A program made the position numbers and the translations under genes. The notes beneath the pieces are model-generated. The model made no database searches, had not been told where the DNA came from, and saw nothing but the letters and a program-made list of their open reading frames with translations. From Oxyruncus cristatus (Eukaryota; Chordata; Aves; Passeriformes; Cotingidae), in contig VXAY01002115.1 in the NCBI GenBank assembly GCA_013399855.1, positions 2,358,486 through 2,422,485 of the forward strand: a DNA stretch of 64,000 nt, given 5' to 3'. Every line of letters begins with the position of its first letter. The first letter of the stretch is position 1. Of this stretch, positions 20,937-32,540 are shown in pieces.

Positions 20937-23900
20937 AGGGTCTGCAGAACTTCATGCCAGGTTTTGGGGGATAGGAATAGGTTTTGAATGAGGTGACTGG
21001 GCAAAATTTTCATCTTAAGCCCCTTTGGGTAAGGAAGGGAAGGCTGTGCAGCACCTGGGTAGGGCCCTGGTCTAGTATTGCTACAGCTATTTTTGGTGTT
21101 TCTAAAACTATTTTTTGGATCTGAAATTTGGATATTTTTGGTTTCTTAGCTGCAAGTGATTTATTTGTACTACCCTGGTGCAGCAGAGAGAAACACTTTT
21201 CCCTTCTCCTTGCACTTTGTTATTCCTTAGTTCACTGCGTAGTCACTTGCTGTAGCTATATGAATTTCACTAACAACAAATCTTGAGGAATCTGGTTAAA
21301 TAATAACCAATTTGTCTTTGAATTTGCCCCTTTTTTCTTGTATTTTTTGGTGAAGGGATAAACTATCTGATCTAGCACCGCTAAAGAAACCTCTCTGACT
21401 TTGTTCAATGCTGTTTGCAAGGCCTCTTGCTGAAACAGGGCTGCTGGACTGGGAGGTGTGGATACTGGTGGACCTAAAAAGAGAGGGAGGAAAAAGTGTG
21501 GTTGCAGTTTAATGGGTAGAGAGCATCCTTCAAGGAAGGGATTCCTTGGTGTTCTGTCTTATTTAGTAAGTCTTTGCTGTAAAATATGTAATTAATCCCT
21601 GGATAAACAGCACTAGTGTATCAAACTTGCTGCCTTTTCCAGTCAAGGTTTTAACTGTTCCCTTCGAAGTTATGCTCCTTTTTACATACTTTTTTTGGAC
21701 TAGCCTTCTGGCCCAAGACATCTTGTTTGTGTAAGAGCCCAGATTTGGCTGGTCAAAAGTAGGGCAGGGAGCTTAAAAAATAGCTGTGGCTTTGAGTGTC
21801 CATAAGCTGAGGAGGGTTTTGAGCTTTGGTCTTGCCCTTGGCCCTCCAGCTCTGTGGGGACTTTGATATTGGTTTTGGTTGTGTTGTTTTTTTTTTTAAC
21901 TTCTCTCTTCAGACTGTGCTGCTTCACTAAGGAACAGAATTATAAAGCAGTGCCTTTCCCCACCAGCCATGTGTGTAAAGCTGACCTTTGGCTTGAATGC
22001 AAAGTTAGGTGTCAACCTTGTCCCATTACCAAATATAACATAAATCATTTTGACAAGGCTTCCAGGGGGCTGTGGCTGGGGGGAGGTTGGCAGTGAGTGT
22101 TGTCTGAATGGCAGAAGTAATTTCTGATCTTTATACTTAGGACATGCACCATAACAGGACCAGGAAAAGAGAGGCTTGTTGTTGCCCTGTTTCCATGTGG
22201 ACACCTTCCCTTAAGCTCTGCCTTGCCTTGCTGTGCTTGGCAGATGTGCCTGGGTGTCAGAGCCCACCCTTGGCACCAGGGAATGGCTGCTGGTCCCGGT
22301 AGGGATAACTGCACTCACAGCACTTGGAGCTTTGCTTCTCTCTTAACAGCCTCATCCTTCTCGAGCATCTTGATTTCAAGTGTCTGCTGAAGCACTGTAA
22401 ACAGATTTCCTTCGGCTCTGCAGCACTACATGCTGTGTTGCAATACATTGTGTCTACTTTAAAGCTGTTAGTGATTCATTAGTTTACTGTTCCAAAGACC
22501 AATTCCAAAGGGATCACTCATCTCCCTGGAGCAGTGAAGGTATTTTCAAACTGGCTACACAGTGCTATGGCAGTCTTTTGAGACTTGCCTGGTTGCCATC
22601 ATGTGGCAGTGATACTGCTGAAGGCTGCCAATTCAGTGGGGGATTGCACACAGATTCCATGGGTGGGAACTTGCAATATTATTAGACATGGTTAATAATA
22701 GTTCCTCTTGACTCCTGAAATGTCAGAGTGATCTTGTGAGTAACTGCACTTTGCAAAGCTTTAACTTCTTGTTTGCCACCAAGAGTAGTCCCTGACATAT
22801 TCAATGCTGCATTGTACTTGTGATATAGAAGGGAAATATGCTGGAAATGAGGAATCTTAATATCTTTCTCTGTGAATTGACCAGTATCAAGATCTCAGAG
22901 TTGCAGCATCAGTCAGGGGATCCAGATTGTGCCCTGTGTGTGTACAATATCTAGAAAGATGAGCTGCTTTCATCTAGAGATTCCTGAGATTCAATGAGCA
23001 TGCATCTGCTTCAACTTCCCTGTCTGCAAGGGGCTTTGGAACCTGGTAGTGAGAACTCCAGTGTGCTATTAAGAAAGTATATAACATAAAGAAGTAACTG
23101 TTTTCTTCAGGAGGAGTCAGTTACTGTCTGACAGACTGTCCTGGAGTCAGATCCCAAGGGTTTTGGGAGTTTCTGTCTCCCAGACCAATTGCTCTAGAAC
23201 TGGGTCCTCTGGCAGGGAACAAAAATTCTGATGTGCAGAGAACTTCAAAAGTTTTCAATTGTTTTATGAACAAGTGAAACTAAAATATAGAAAAAATCTC
23301 TAAAGGCTCTATGGAACTAAGTTAATACCCTTTCTTACAGTAGCCATTTATTTCCTTTTCTGTCTAGTGCATCCAGCATGGTACCAGGTGAATGTCTCCA
23401 GCTGCAGGATGTGCTGTAAGACTTTTACAGACTGCTGGAGGCCGGGCAATAAGGGACTTTGACACGTTGGCTCCAGAGTAGCAGAAATGGATAAATAAAA
23501 AAACTACAAAACCAAGTTCTTAATCAAAAGATGCTAGCATTTAGAAGAGTGAGAAATTAAGCCATGAGATTTTGTTACTTTAGAGGCTATAACTAAAAGC
23601 ACAGCTCTGAGCAAACGAGCTGAGTTTCAAGAGATGCCCCACACTTGTGATTTGACTAAACCTGGAGCACTTACCTCTTGCAAGTAAGAACTGCATGGGA
23701 AGTGCATGAAACCGAGCAATGGAGAGTAATGCAAATACAGGGACAGATGACCTGTATTCAAAGTGACTTTTCTCACTTGCCTTTTACAGCTGTTTATTAT
23801 AGTTACAACCACCTGCATGTATCTCTCCAGGCAGAATGGCATCACTGGGGGCTGCGATGAGCGTGACACAAGGAAGGACCTCACTTTCTCTATGCTACTG

Positions 23901-24482
23901 TAGCTCTAATTTTTATTATCCTGACTTCTGTGAGAAGTTAGATTATGATATGACTTAGGAGCAGGGGGATGTAAAGTACAAAGCAAGAAAGTAGCTTGTG
24001 CAAAGCCCCGTAAGAAGTCTTTAACAAGCAGTCACAGCTCAGGAGCCCCAAGTTCTTCATCAGTACCTGTTGACCCTGGTAGTGAGAAGCCAGAGCAACA
24101 GCCTCGTTGCGGGATCTTAAAAAGAGTCATGTGCTAATTCTGTTTATTTGAACTGAAACTTGAATTGCAGTAACTATTTTGTATCTTAATGAGCAATCCA
24201 TCCCTCTATTTCTGCAGTGCATCCAGCTGCCAGCATTTAGTCCTTGTCCTAAAGATACATTGCAGGCTCCTTGTGACAATGAAGATGTATTTTTAGTGTG
24301 CTTGGGGAATTGTGGTTAACAGAATGACTTCACCTGACGGGGAAGCTTGACTGTTGTCATTTTGTTCTTGTTCCATAATCCAAAATATATCATCAGCATC
24401 AATGCTTTACTAAAAGAAAAATAAGGTTAGAGTCAATGGGTTTTTAAGAATATTTTCCCTTTTCCCTGTAAGTTTCCTTTAC

Positions 24483-24494
24483 TTTTTTTTTTTT
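24483..24494. repeat. Poly-T run
   Basis: Twelve uninterrupted T residues in otherwise ordinary intronic sequence. Confidence 0.8.
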
Positions 24495-25823
24495 CCTGGA
24501 GCTCTGTCATTTTCCCTGCTTATAACTTAAATCTTGCTTGTGAGCATTTAAAACAACTTGTGTGCTTACAAATCTGGGAATAAAAGCAGAAAAGATTTAT
24601 CTTGTAATAAGCTTTTACTCTTCCTGTATTTATTGTACCTCATCCCCTCTACCTTCTAAATCATGATAATCAGGCACTGAAAAACATATTTTATATGAGG
24701 ATCCATAGGAGTCCTGGCAGATGGACAACAGAATACTCTCAGCTGCTCTTTGCCATTGGGATAAACCCCATCTTGCACAGACTCACAGGAGTCATCAGAT
24801 TGTCCTTTATTTCAAGTTCATCCTTTGTCATCCTGATAAGCCTTAATGGGCAAATGCATTTGGGGAATTTAGAGATGAAATTCTTAGAGCTGCAATGTCA
24901 AACGACTGAGTAGCACATGTGACAATTGCCAGATCCTGTTTCTGTCATACTTTAAACTTGTTGAAAGAACCAGGGTCCTCTTCTCTCCTTGTGCTGTCTG
25001 CAGTGAGCAGTGATCAAAGGAAGGAGTGGAGGTGGCCTGCTAGGAATGCTTCTCTCTTCTGTGTGAAAGAACAAATGACTACACTTTTCTCCTTCATTGG
25101 AATAATGTGCTCACCCAGCCACTTCTGAGCACAGTCAACGACTCTTACTGAAATACTAGTGCCGGCACTGAATGCTCCTCAGATGGCTCAAATTACCACC
25201 TAAGTCACTCTTCCCCATTTTTTAGTCTGAGCTGGTCCAAGGGGGGACACGGTGACAGAGGTGTTATCTGCAAAAGCTTCCCCATGGGACCAAGTTGGTG
25301 ATGTTTCTATGTGTAGAACCCTGTGCAGCCCACAAGTATCCTACGACAATCTTTAGTGTCCCCAGTGAAATACTTGCTGAAGTCTTGCATCAAACAACCT
25401 GCAGCTGACTACAGCAGTTGGATTTTTTTTTTCCTTTATAATACTAGTCAAACTAGAGGTTAAACCTAATAGCTAAGAATTAGTTATTGGAATAATAATT
25501 CATCAGGCTCCTGCATGTGAAACACTTGGTAAGAAAAAAAGTAATGATGGCCAATGTAAGTGCTATAATTTAAATAAAAATTTGACTTTATGGCAGCCAT
25601 ATGTGTATATTAGTTCAATACTAGCTCTTCTTTTTTTAACTTGTAATTAAAATGCTGTATTCCACCTAAAACATAAAGACCTTGAAAAGAAACGCTCGGT
25701 TTTCTAAAAAATTCATTCTCATTTTTGGCTTTATACTAGACAGCAATAACTGTGATGGCATTTCTAAAAATGCAAGATGTATATCTGTCCAGTATCAATA
25801 ACAGATAAGCATTTTGTTTGTTT

Positions 25824-25857
25824 TCTGCTGTTAATACGTTTTGCTATTAACAGAAGA
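25824..25857. other. Hairpin: 13-position stem with one mismatch
   Basis: TCTGCTGTTAATA pairs with TATTAACAGAAGA except at one G/A position, closing an 8-nt loop CGTTTTGC. It lies at the end of an AT-rich stretch that looks constrained. Confidence 0.45.
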
Positions 25858-27335
25858 TAAAAATCAGATTTTCTTGCTCTGAGTCCTTAAATTCAATTAA
25901 GCCAGGACTTTGTAAACACCACCATGATTTGAAAAAAGGGTAAACCTCCCTGAGCTTTTAGGGAACATGTATATGTCTGAATGTCCTTGCTATTATCATA
26001 ACTCTAATCATTGTAAGCTGCAAGGCCATTCAAAATATTATCTAAGCCTTGACAACAGCCTCAGTGTTAGTACAATGCGTTAAAAAAAGTCTTTTGTGCA
26101 ATCTCTGTCTCAAGGACAAGCCACCTAATTAACAGACCTGCCTGAAACACACACTGTTCTGTTTGTCTGTATTAAGACATAATGAATTTGGTGGTTTGTT
26201 TTTGGTTTTTTTTGAGTCAGAATGATCTGGAGAGAAGCTTTTCTTGGTAGAGAGTGGAGAAATGTGAATGCATTAGGTGCTGTATCAGTGCTAAGTGTAT
26301 GAATATACATGTTGTATGTGTTATCCATGCATACGTGAAGGTGTGGATGAATGTATATGAAGGTTCACTCACACAGTGTAGGTCAGGCCCCAGCAGAGGT
26401 GAGTTTTGTTTGTTTTGTCATGCTACAAATGCTTTTTTCTCCCAAAGGTAATACTTCGTAACTCATTATTCTCCTAACTTATATTCACACCGCAAGCCTG
26501 AAGCTTTTGAACTTTTGGGACTCACCTCAAGTTCCTCTAATTGAGTCTGAGACATTCATACGAAATCCAGTCAGAACTCAGTTCTTGTCTCTCTGTTTTT
26601 GAACCTGGGTGTATTTTTGAACACGACTTGCATTACTGGTATGAAAGCAAGTGCTCAAATCAGCTGTTTTGAAGAGCAAGGATTTGAGTGTCTTTACAGC
26701 TTCAAAGTAACCTGGTCCAGCTGTGTACTAGACTTGTGGGCTTATGCTTGTGAAATTCTTACAATGAAAGCAGTGATAAAGCAACAGCAGCTGCAGCCCA
26801 GAAATGTGCATTGAGTAGTTTGAAGGACCGGTCTATTAGAAGTACAAATAAAAACTCCCCAGGTTTGATGGCCTTTCAAATGTCTGGTTGTTATCCTCAA
26901 GAGTGTCATTCAAGACCACGTGGATCCTTTCCTTCCTGTGCTGTTTTAGCGGGCTGCATATGATAATTTTTAACCACAAGTGCTCCCTGCCTAAATACGC
27001 AGCCTTACAGGAGGAATTTCTGCTCTGGACAAGCATAACTCGTGTGAATTGCAGCCAAAAGGATTAGGGAATCTATAAGCCATAGGAATTCTCACTTTAA
27101 TATTCATTCACAAGAGAATACTGATGTGGTGTTTAAAAAGAGCCTGAGAGCAAAGTGCCAAAATATGTGCAGACCTTGGAGATACATCAGGTAGAACCAT
27201 ATGCAGGGCAACTTAGAGCAGACCACAGAATGGTGTTTTTATTTTCCCCTGTGGTGCAATGTTACAGCAGAGAATGGTGTGTAAAGGGGGAAATGGAATG
27301 TGTTCCCTTTTTTTACTCCTGCTTTTAAGTACAGT

Positions 27336-27535
27336 GACATGTCCTAATTTAGACCTAATTTTCATTCCTGTAACATTACTTGTAATAACGTCTAAAGTCC
27401 TCAGAATTAATTTGACTGGAAAAATTCCAGAAGGACTTTCAATTTTTCTCATTAAAAACATTATAGATGTCTTAATTAGACAGTGTTATTAATGGCAATA
27501 TTACTCAATTTAGAACTACACACTTAAGATGTGGT
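27336..27535. promoter_or_regulatory. Candidate conserved non-coding element, TAAT-rich
   Basis: This AT-rich segment has several homeodomain-type words (CCTAATTT, GAATTAATTTG, TCTTAATTAGAC, TTATTAATGG) and little simple repeat. That texture is typical of vertebrate intronic enhancers. It rests on motif density and no alignment was possible. Confidence 0.3.
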
Positions 27536-28473
27536 TACCTCTAGCGTGATTAGTCAGAGGAGCTCTGCCACGCAAGGATGCACACTAGAATTTTGAACAG
27601 TTAAATATTTAGAGCCAGATGCTCAGCTGTGTAAATTGTGTGGCTACTGCAGCCTCAGTGGAGCTAGACTAATATACATTAACTGGGGGTTTGGTATCTA
27701 AAGTTATAAACAATCCAGCTCATTTCCCTCACTAGTTCACCTTTTCCTATCTACTGTTAGCTTGTCTTTTCTCTCCATGGTAGAATAAGTTGATGGAGTA
27801 ATACCTGCCTATGTTCTTGTCTCCAGCAAAAGCTCTTTAACTGCTGTAACTAAGCTGGAGCTACTTGACACTTTCTCTTTCCCCGTGTTGTCCCAGGGGG
27901 GATTTCACTGACTTAAGTGAACCTGCTCCTGATTTAGAACACAGTTCAAGGATCTTTTTACGGTGCTTTTGACTTCAGTGGGCTCTGTTACAAGCTCTGA
28001 GCTGTGGTAATGTGCTGCACTTGGTGAGGACCTGCTGCTGCCACATGTGAGGGTAGAATTAGGTAAAATGTTTTATTTGCTTGCCTAGACACAGGTTTAT
28101 ACAAACTTCTAAAGTACTCTGTGGACCCGTTAATGTCTGTATTTTCCTGTTAGATGATTGAAAGGAGCCATTTAGATTTACTATATTTGTGCCTGGCTTC
28201 ATTTTCACATAAGAATGCGTGACAGTTTTCTCTGGCTGTTGCTCCTGTTTGTTACTTATGTTTATTGTGATTGTGGATGGGAAAGGCTGGTAGCTACGTG
28301 GGCTGTTACATGCTGCTCTGTGACTTCATTTGGGGAACTTGTATGAAATAACACCTGTACTTTATCATCAGGTTATGAGACTTCATTTAAAAAGCCACCC
28401 TCCAAGCCCCCTAAAATCCCACAACAAATAATCCAACTTTTTTAATTATTTGCGAAGTGAAGCGTCTAAATCA

Positions 28474-28511
28474 AACAGAACATAACACAGCAGATTTTTG
28501 TATGTTCTGTT
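28474..28511. other. Hairpin: 11-bp perfect stem, 16-nt loop
   Basis: AACAGAACATA and TATGTTCTGTT are perfect reverse complements separated by 16 nt. Each arm carries an AGAACA/TGTTCT steroid-receptor half-site, but the spacing is not that of a normal response element. Confidence 0.45.
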
Positions 28512-30019
28512 CAGCAATCCCAGGGTTTAGATTCCAAGTGTTTTCAATGTGTAAAATGTTGCCTTAGCTGTGTATGAGCTCGTTTGCGTGGCAGAAAAAG
28601 CTGATTCTTACCTGAACTGTGTGAAACCCAGATTTGTGTTCATCCTGCAGGTAGTTTAACCGTGGAATGAACAGTCATCGTGCCTTCAGGTTCAGATGGA
28701 CAGATGTGCATGAGGCTGTTAAAGCAAAAGGCATCTGGATGCATAATTGGTATATGGGATGGTATTGAAATCTCAAAATGGTACAGACATTTGCATCTGT
28801 TCACTGATGTATATAATGACGAGTTATTTGGGGTAGTGGGGTGTGAAGCTTAAAAGGAACTTAATGGCTTTTCCTTTAATAAATCATTTGACTACAGCAA
28901 TGTCATCTTTTATTAGCTTGTAATTTTGTAAAAGTTAAAATCGAGCATAATATTGCATATAATTCTAGGACATCTGGTTCCAATATATAGTAGCAGCTGT
29001 TTAGTACCTGAAAAATAAACAAAACATGATTTTATCCATAGTTGTTACAGTTAATTTTCCTGGAAGCACTAGTTTTGGAGTAGATGCACTAGGAAATAGC
29101 TCTGTTCAGAAGAAAGAGTGACTGAAAATCAAGATGTTGTTCAAAACTTGAACAAATAGAACAGGACTGCATATAAAGTGGATTAGGAACACTGTTGTGT
29201 TGATAAAAGGATTTTGTTTTCTACTGAAATGAAAGAAAAAACTTTAAAAGAAATCCTAAAATGAATTATGGTCCTTAACTACACTGTGCTTTGGTACTGA
29301 AGTGCATCTTATTCAAAAGTTTATGATCTGTTATAATTGTGTTCATATCAGGTTTTTTTCACAACCCATTCCTGTAGGGGAAGTTACAGTGTGTTGATAT
29401 GCATATCACTGCATTGCCAGTGCTTGAGCACCAGAAGGGAGAAAAAAGAAACAACCCCACAAACAAAGCAAAGCAAAAGCGAGGTGACAGCAGTGTTCTT
29501 TTCCTTTCTGCTTTGACTGTCTCGCTCTATCTCGGGATTCAAAGGATGTGTGGGGGGTGTGTTGTCACATGGGCCTGAGAGCAGAGAGGGTGACTGTGCC
29601 TCTGGGCTGCTGCAGTTTTGTGAGGCACCTGAGACACCAACCAGGTGCCTGCTCTGAAGCTTCACCTTTCGGACTGTTTCTGTGCAGGGCATCAGATGTA
29701 TTTGCTCACTGAGGGTGAGAAGATGATGTAGCACCAGTTGCACCTGCTGAGGCTCCCCTTGACACGGGGAATTTAACTCGTGCTTTTAACGGGGGTATTG
29801 CTCAGCCGGTGTACTTCAGACAACCAGCAATGGGAAGGTGGTTTATGGTACGACTGAACGTGCACAGTAGTTTTTCATGTGGCACATCTCTATAAACTGT
29901 TCCTTCTAAATCTTGCCCCTGTAAAAAGCAGATGTTTGCCAAGTGATCTGACTTTAGTGTTGCTGTAGCAGATTCTGGTCATTCTGGAGTCAGCAGTGGG
30001 ATTTATGCAGAAGCAGAAT

Positions 30020-30049
30020 AAGATCTCAGAAGATCTTATAAGATCTCTT
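30020..30049. repeat. 10-bp tandem repeat, three units
   Basis: AAGATCTCAG, AAGATCTTAT and AAGATCTCTT follow one another without a gap. Each shares the AAGATCT core, so the core recurs every 10 bp, about one helical turn. Confidence 0.75.
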
Positions 30050-30059
30050 ACAGGGCATC

Positions 30060-30080
30060 GTGTCTATGCTACTAAACTCT
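30060..30080 (+). repeat. 21-bp direct repeat, copy 1
   Basis: The stretch G plus TGTCTATGCTACTAAACTCT occurs again exactly at 31862-31882. The flanks do not match beyond the 21 bases. Confidence 0.8.
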
Positions 30081-31209
30081 AGTATCTTTTCCTTCCCTTT
30101 TGATGCTCCTTTTAAGGTACCTCTGGGGTGTGAATTCTGTTTGGGGCACTAATATTCCAGCAATCTATTTATCCAGTCCGGTTTAAACTGCCTGTACAGA
30201 ACACTATCACTTCAGGGAAAGAATAATATTAATATTTGACACCTGAATAGATTTTCTCACTCTGTGTTTATGATAAGGACCCCTGGTGGGTGCAAATGGT
30301 TAACTGTGATACCGGGTGTCTGTTTTCCCTTTTCACTTCCTAGGAAGGACACAAGAGGACTCTTAGAACATGGGCACAATGATGTTTATTTCTGTCTTGG
30401 GGCATCGTTTTGATGACACTTCCTTTTGATGTTTGCTTGTTTCCAGCAGTGATTAAAAGTCACCCATCCAACATCTTGATCTGTGCCTACCAGGAGTCTG
30501 TATATCTGTTGCAAAACGAGTAGACCTGTGCCTCTGTAGTCACAATTTTTGATTCATTCTAAGCACATTTAACTAGAAAAATTCCTAGTTTTCTGTTGCA
30601 GTGAAATGACACTTTTTTAAATGGATGATTCAGGTTCTTTACCTATAAGTTAATTTTAAAAACATTATTCAGTATGGATGTTCAAGTGTAAATAATTTAT
30701 AATCATAGCCTCATGCTAGAGGATGCTAAATATCAGTAATTTTGTATTATAACTCATTAGGGATGACATTTGGGCTCCCTGTGGGCTGACTGTAAAACTC
30801 CTCTGGCCTTGGTAATGTCAGGATTTCACCATAAGTATTACCTAAAAAATAAAATGATGACGTTTCTCTTCTTACTAAATCTAATTAATCTCAGTGAATT
30901 GCCTAATAATTTTGAATGTAATCTTATTCTAAAGGCTTGGAAGTGCACCAAACTGTGACCTAGACCCTGCAGTTTCTAACTCATCTATGAAATAGAAGTT
31001 CTGGTTTGTGCATACATGGGGTACTTGTATTCATTTTTTTGTGCTTACAGGATCTTGGCTTGATTGTGTGTACAGAGTATTCCCCTGCAACTAAACCCAA
31101 GCTGTTGCTGTCTGGAAGATGGTGATCTTTCAAACAGTAAATTCAACAGATCCTTGGCAGGTTACAGCTTGAACAGGAGAGTTTTCAGTCTATAATAACA
31201 AATTAGTAT

Positions 31210-31272
31210 TTTTAGACTGGAAAGCCCTTTAATATCAAGTCCAGCCACTAACCCAGCACTATGTGCCTAAGT
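31210..31272 (-). mobile_element. Probable CR1 fragment, diverged
   Basis: GACTGGAAAGCCCTTTAAT, then TCAAGTCCAGCCACTAACCC and ATGTGCCTAAG fit the CR1 3' pattern TTGGAAAAGACCTTTAAGAT, CAAGTCCAACC and CATGTCCCTAAG in reverse complement. The terminal ATTCTRTG repeat is lost, so it is older or trimmed. Confidence 0.55.
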
Positions 31273-32403
31273 ATTCACCCAGTTCTGCACAAGCTGCTGT
31301 GCCATGGCCTGTTTGCCTGACCTGCTGGTGGTGCTCCTGGTCCCCAGGACTTCCCAGGGGCTTCTTTTATGTGGGTGGGTGACCTTGGGCAGGGATGATC
31401 CCAGCTCTGTGATCTGCAGGCTCCTGACATTTTTCTCGGCATCCCTGGAGGTTCCCCTGGTTTGGGACACCCCTCCTGTGCACTTTGTCAAAATGTTATA
31501 CTGCAGATTGTGCTGGCACTGGGGCCGCTCAGTTTGGCAAACGAGGCTCCTTTCTTGGCAAAGAGGGAAGTGTGGATTTGAGTCACCTTTGGAGGGAGAA
31601 CAGAATGGATTGTGAGTGAATGCTCTTGGCATTAGACAGGAAAATAAAGAGGATACAAGCCCATTACCTTGTCATCTTCCTCTGTCCCTTGAAAAGACAG
31701 ATCACCTGAATGGGCAGGAGGAGGTCACAAGGAAAGGAAAAAATTAGGTCTTCAAATATCTCAAATAGAAGGAGCTTCATCCTACAGCTCTTGAGGTGCC
31801 ATAAGCTGTTGTCATACATGCTCGGGATTGCTCTAGCACCAGCCAACTATCCTGCTGCTCTGTGTCTATGCTACTAAACTCTCTTCCTCTGCATGTGGAG
31901 GTGATTTCTGCCCTGAGTTAATTCCCAAATGGGCCAGGGTGCTGTTAATGGGAACTAGCAGGGACAGCACAAGAGTTTTACACAGAGCCAGCTGCCTCTA
32001 ACCACTTGCACACTGTACAGATTTTGTTTATGCCCTTTGTGGTGGGTATTGCAGACCATACTTGTGTCCAATGCTCCCTGTGTAGGGAATAGAGACCACA
32101 GGCACCTCTGGCACTCCTGGGTTCTGGAGCTGGGAACCTGAAAGGTGTGACTGACACTTTCAGTTTCTTGTAGCCAATAAAGCCATAAAAGGTAATAGTT
32201 GCTTTACCTTAGTTTTTTAATCTCAACCTGGTTAAGATGGCAAAGATTGATTTTTATGTAGAGCATGCATGCCAAGTATAATCACACCAAGAACTTTATG
32301 GCTGCTTTTCTAATCTATTTTATCCAAAGCAAGCAAAAGATTTTAATTCCCTTCATTGGGAAGTTCAGTGAAGTTATTGCAGCACCTTTCTGTTAGAGAG
32401 AGG
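31273..32403 (+). other. CDH13: CDH13 intron 1
   Basis: No exon is recognised. It includes the second copy of the 21-bp direct repeat at 31862-31882. A moderately GC-rich part (31280-31620) opens chance frames on both strands. Confidence 0.5.
31862..31882 (+). repeat. 21-bp direct repeat, copy 2
   Basis: It is identical to 30060-30080, 1.8 kb away and in the same orientation. Confidence 0.8.
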
Positions 32404-32540
32404 CAGATTTTTGAGGTTTCAAAACTCAACTGGAGGAGGCCCTGAACAGTGTGGTGTGACTTTGAAGCTTTGAGCAAGGAGGTTGGACTAATTGACCTCC
32501 AGAGTCCTCTTCCAGCCTCAAGTATTCTGTGACTCTGTGG
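32404..32540 (+). mobile_element. CR1 LINE 3' fragment
   Basis: Reading forward: GAGGTTTCAAAACTCAACTG, GGAGGCCCTGAACAG, GAGCAAGGAGGTTGGACTAA, TTGACCTCCAGAGTCC, TCTTCCAGCCTCAAG and TATTCTGTGACTCTGTG. This is the sense strand of the avian CR1 3' end, ending in the diagnostic ATTCTGTGACTCTGTG octamer repeat. Confidence 0.92.

Larger units (their letters stand above)
20937..27335 (+). other. CDH13: CDH13 intron 1
   Basis: No exon is recognised. It contains poly-T runs at 21887-21897, 24483-24494 and 25423-25432, a 12-bp palindrome AGTGCCGGCACT at 25158-25169, and an AT-rich stretch at about 25440-25900 with TAAT motifs and a hairpin. Confidence 0.5.
27536..31209 (+). other. CDH13: CDH13 intron 1
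   Basis: No exon is recognised. It holds an 11-bp perfect hairpin (28474-28511), a 10-bp tandem repeat (30020-30049) and the first copy of a 21-bp duplicated word (30060-30080). Sequence around 28860-29040 is AT-rich. Confidence 0.5.

Noticed and set aside
30020..30049. CRISPR-like or satellite array
   Set aside because: There are only three 10-bp units with no spacers, in a vertebrate intron. It is a minor tandem repeat.
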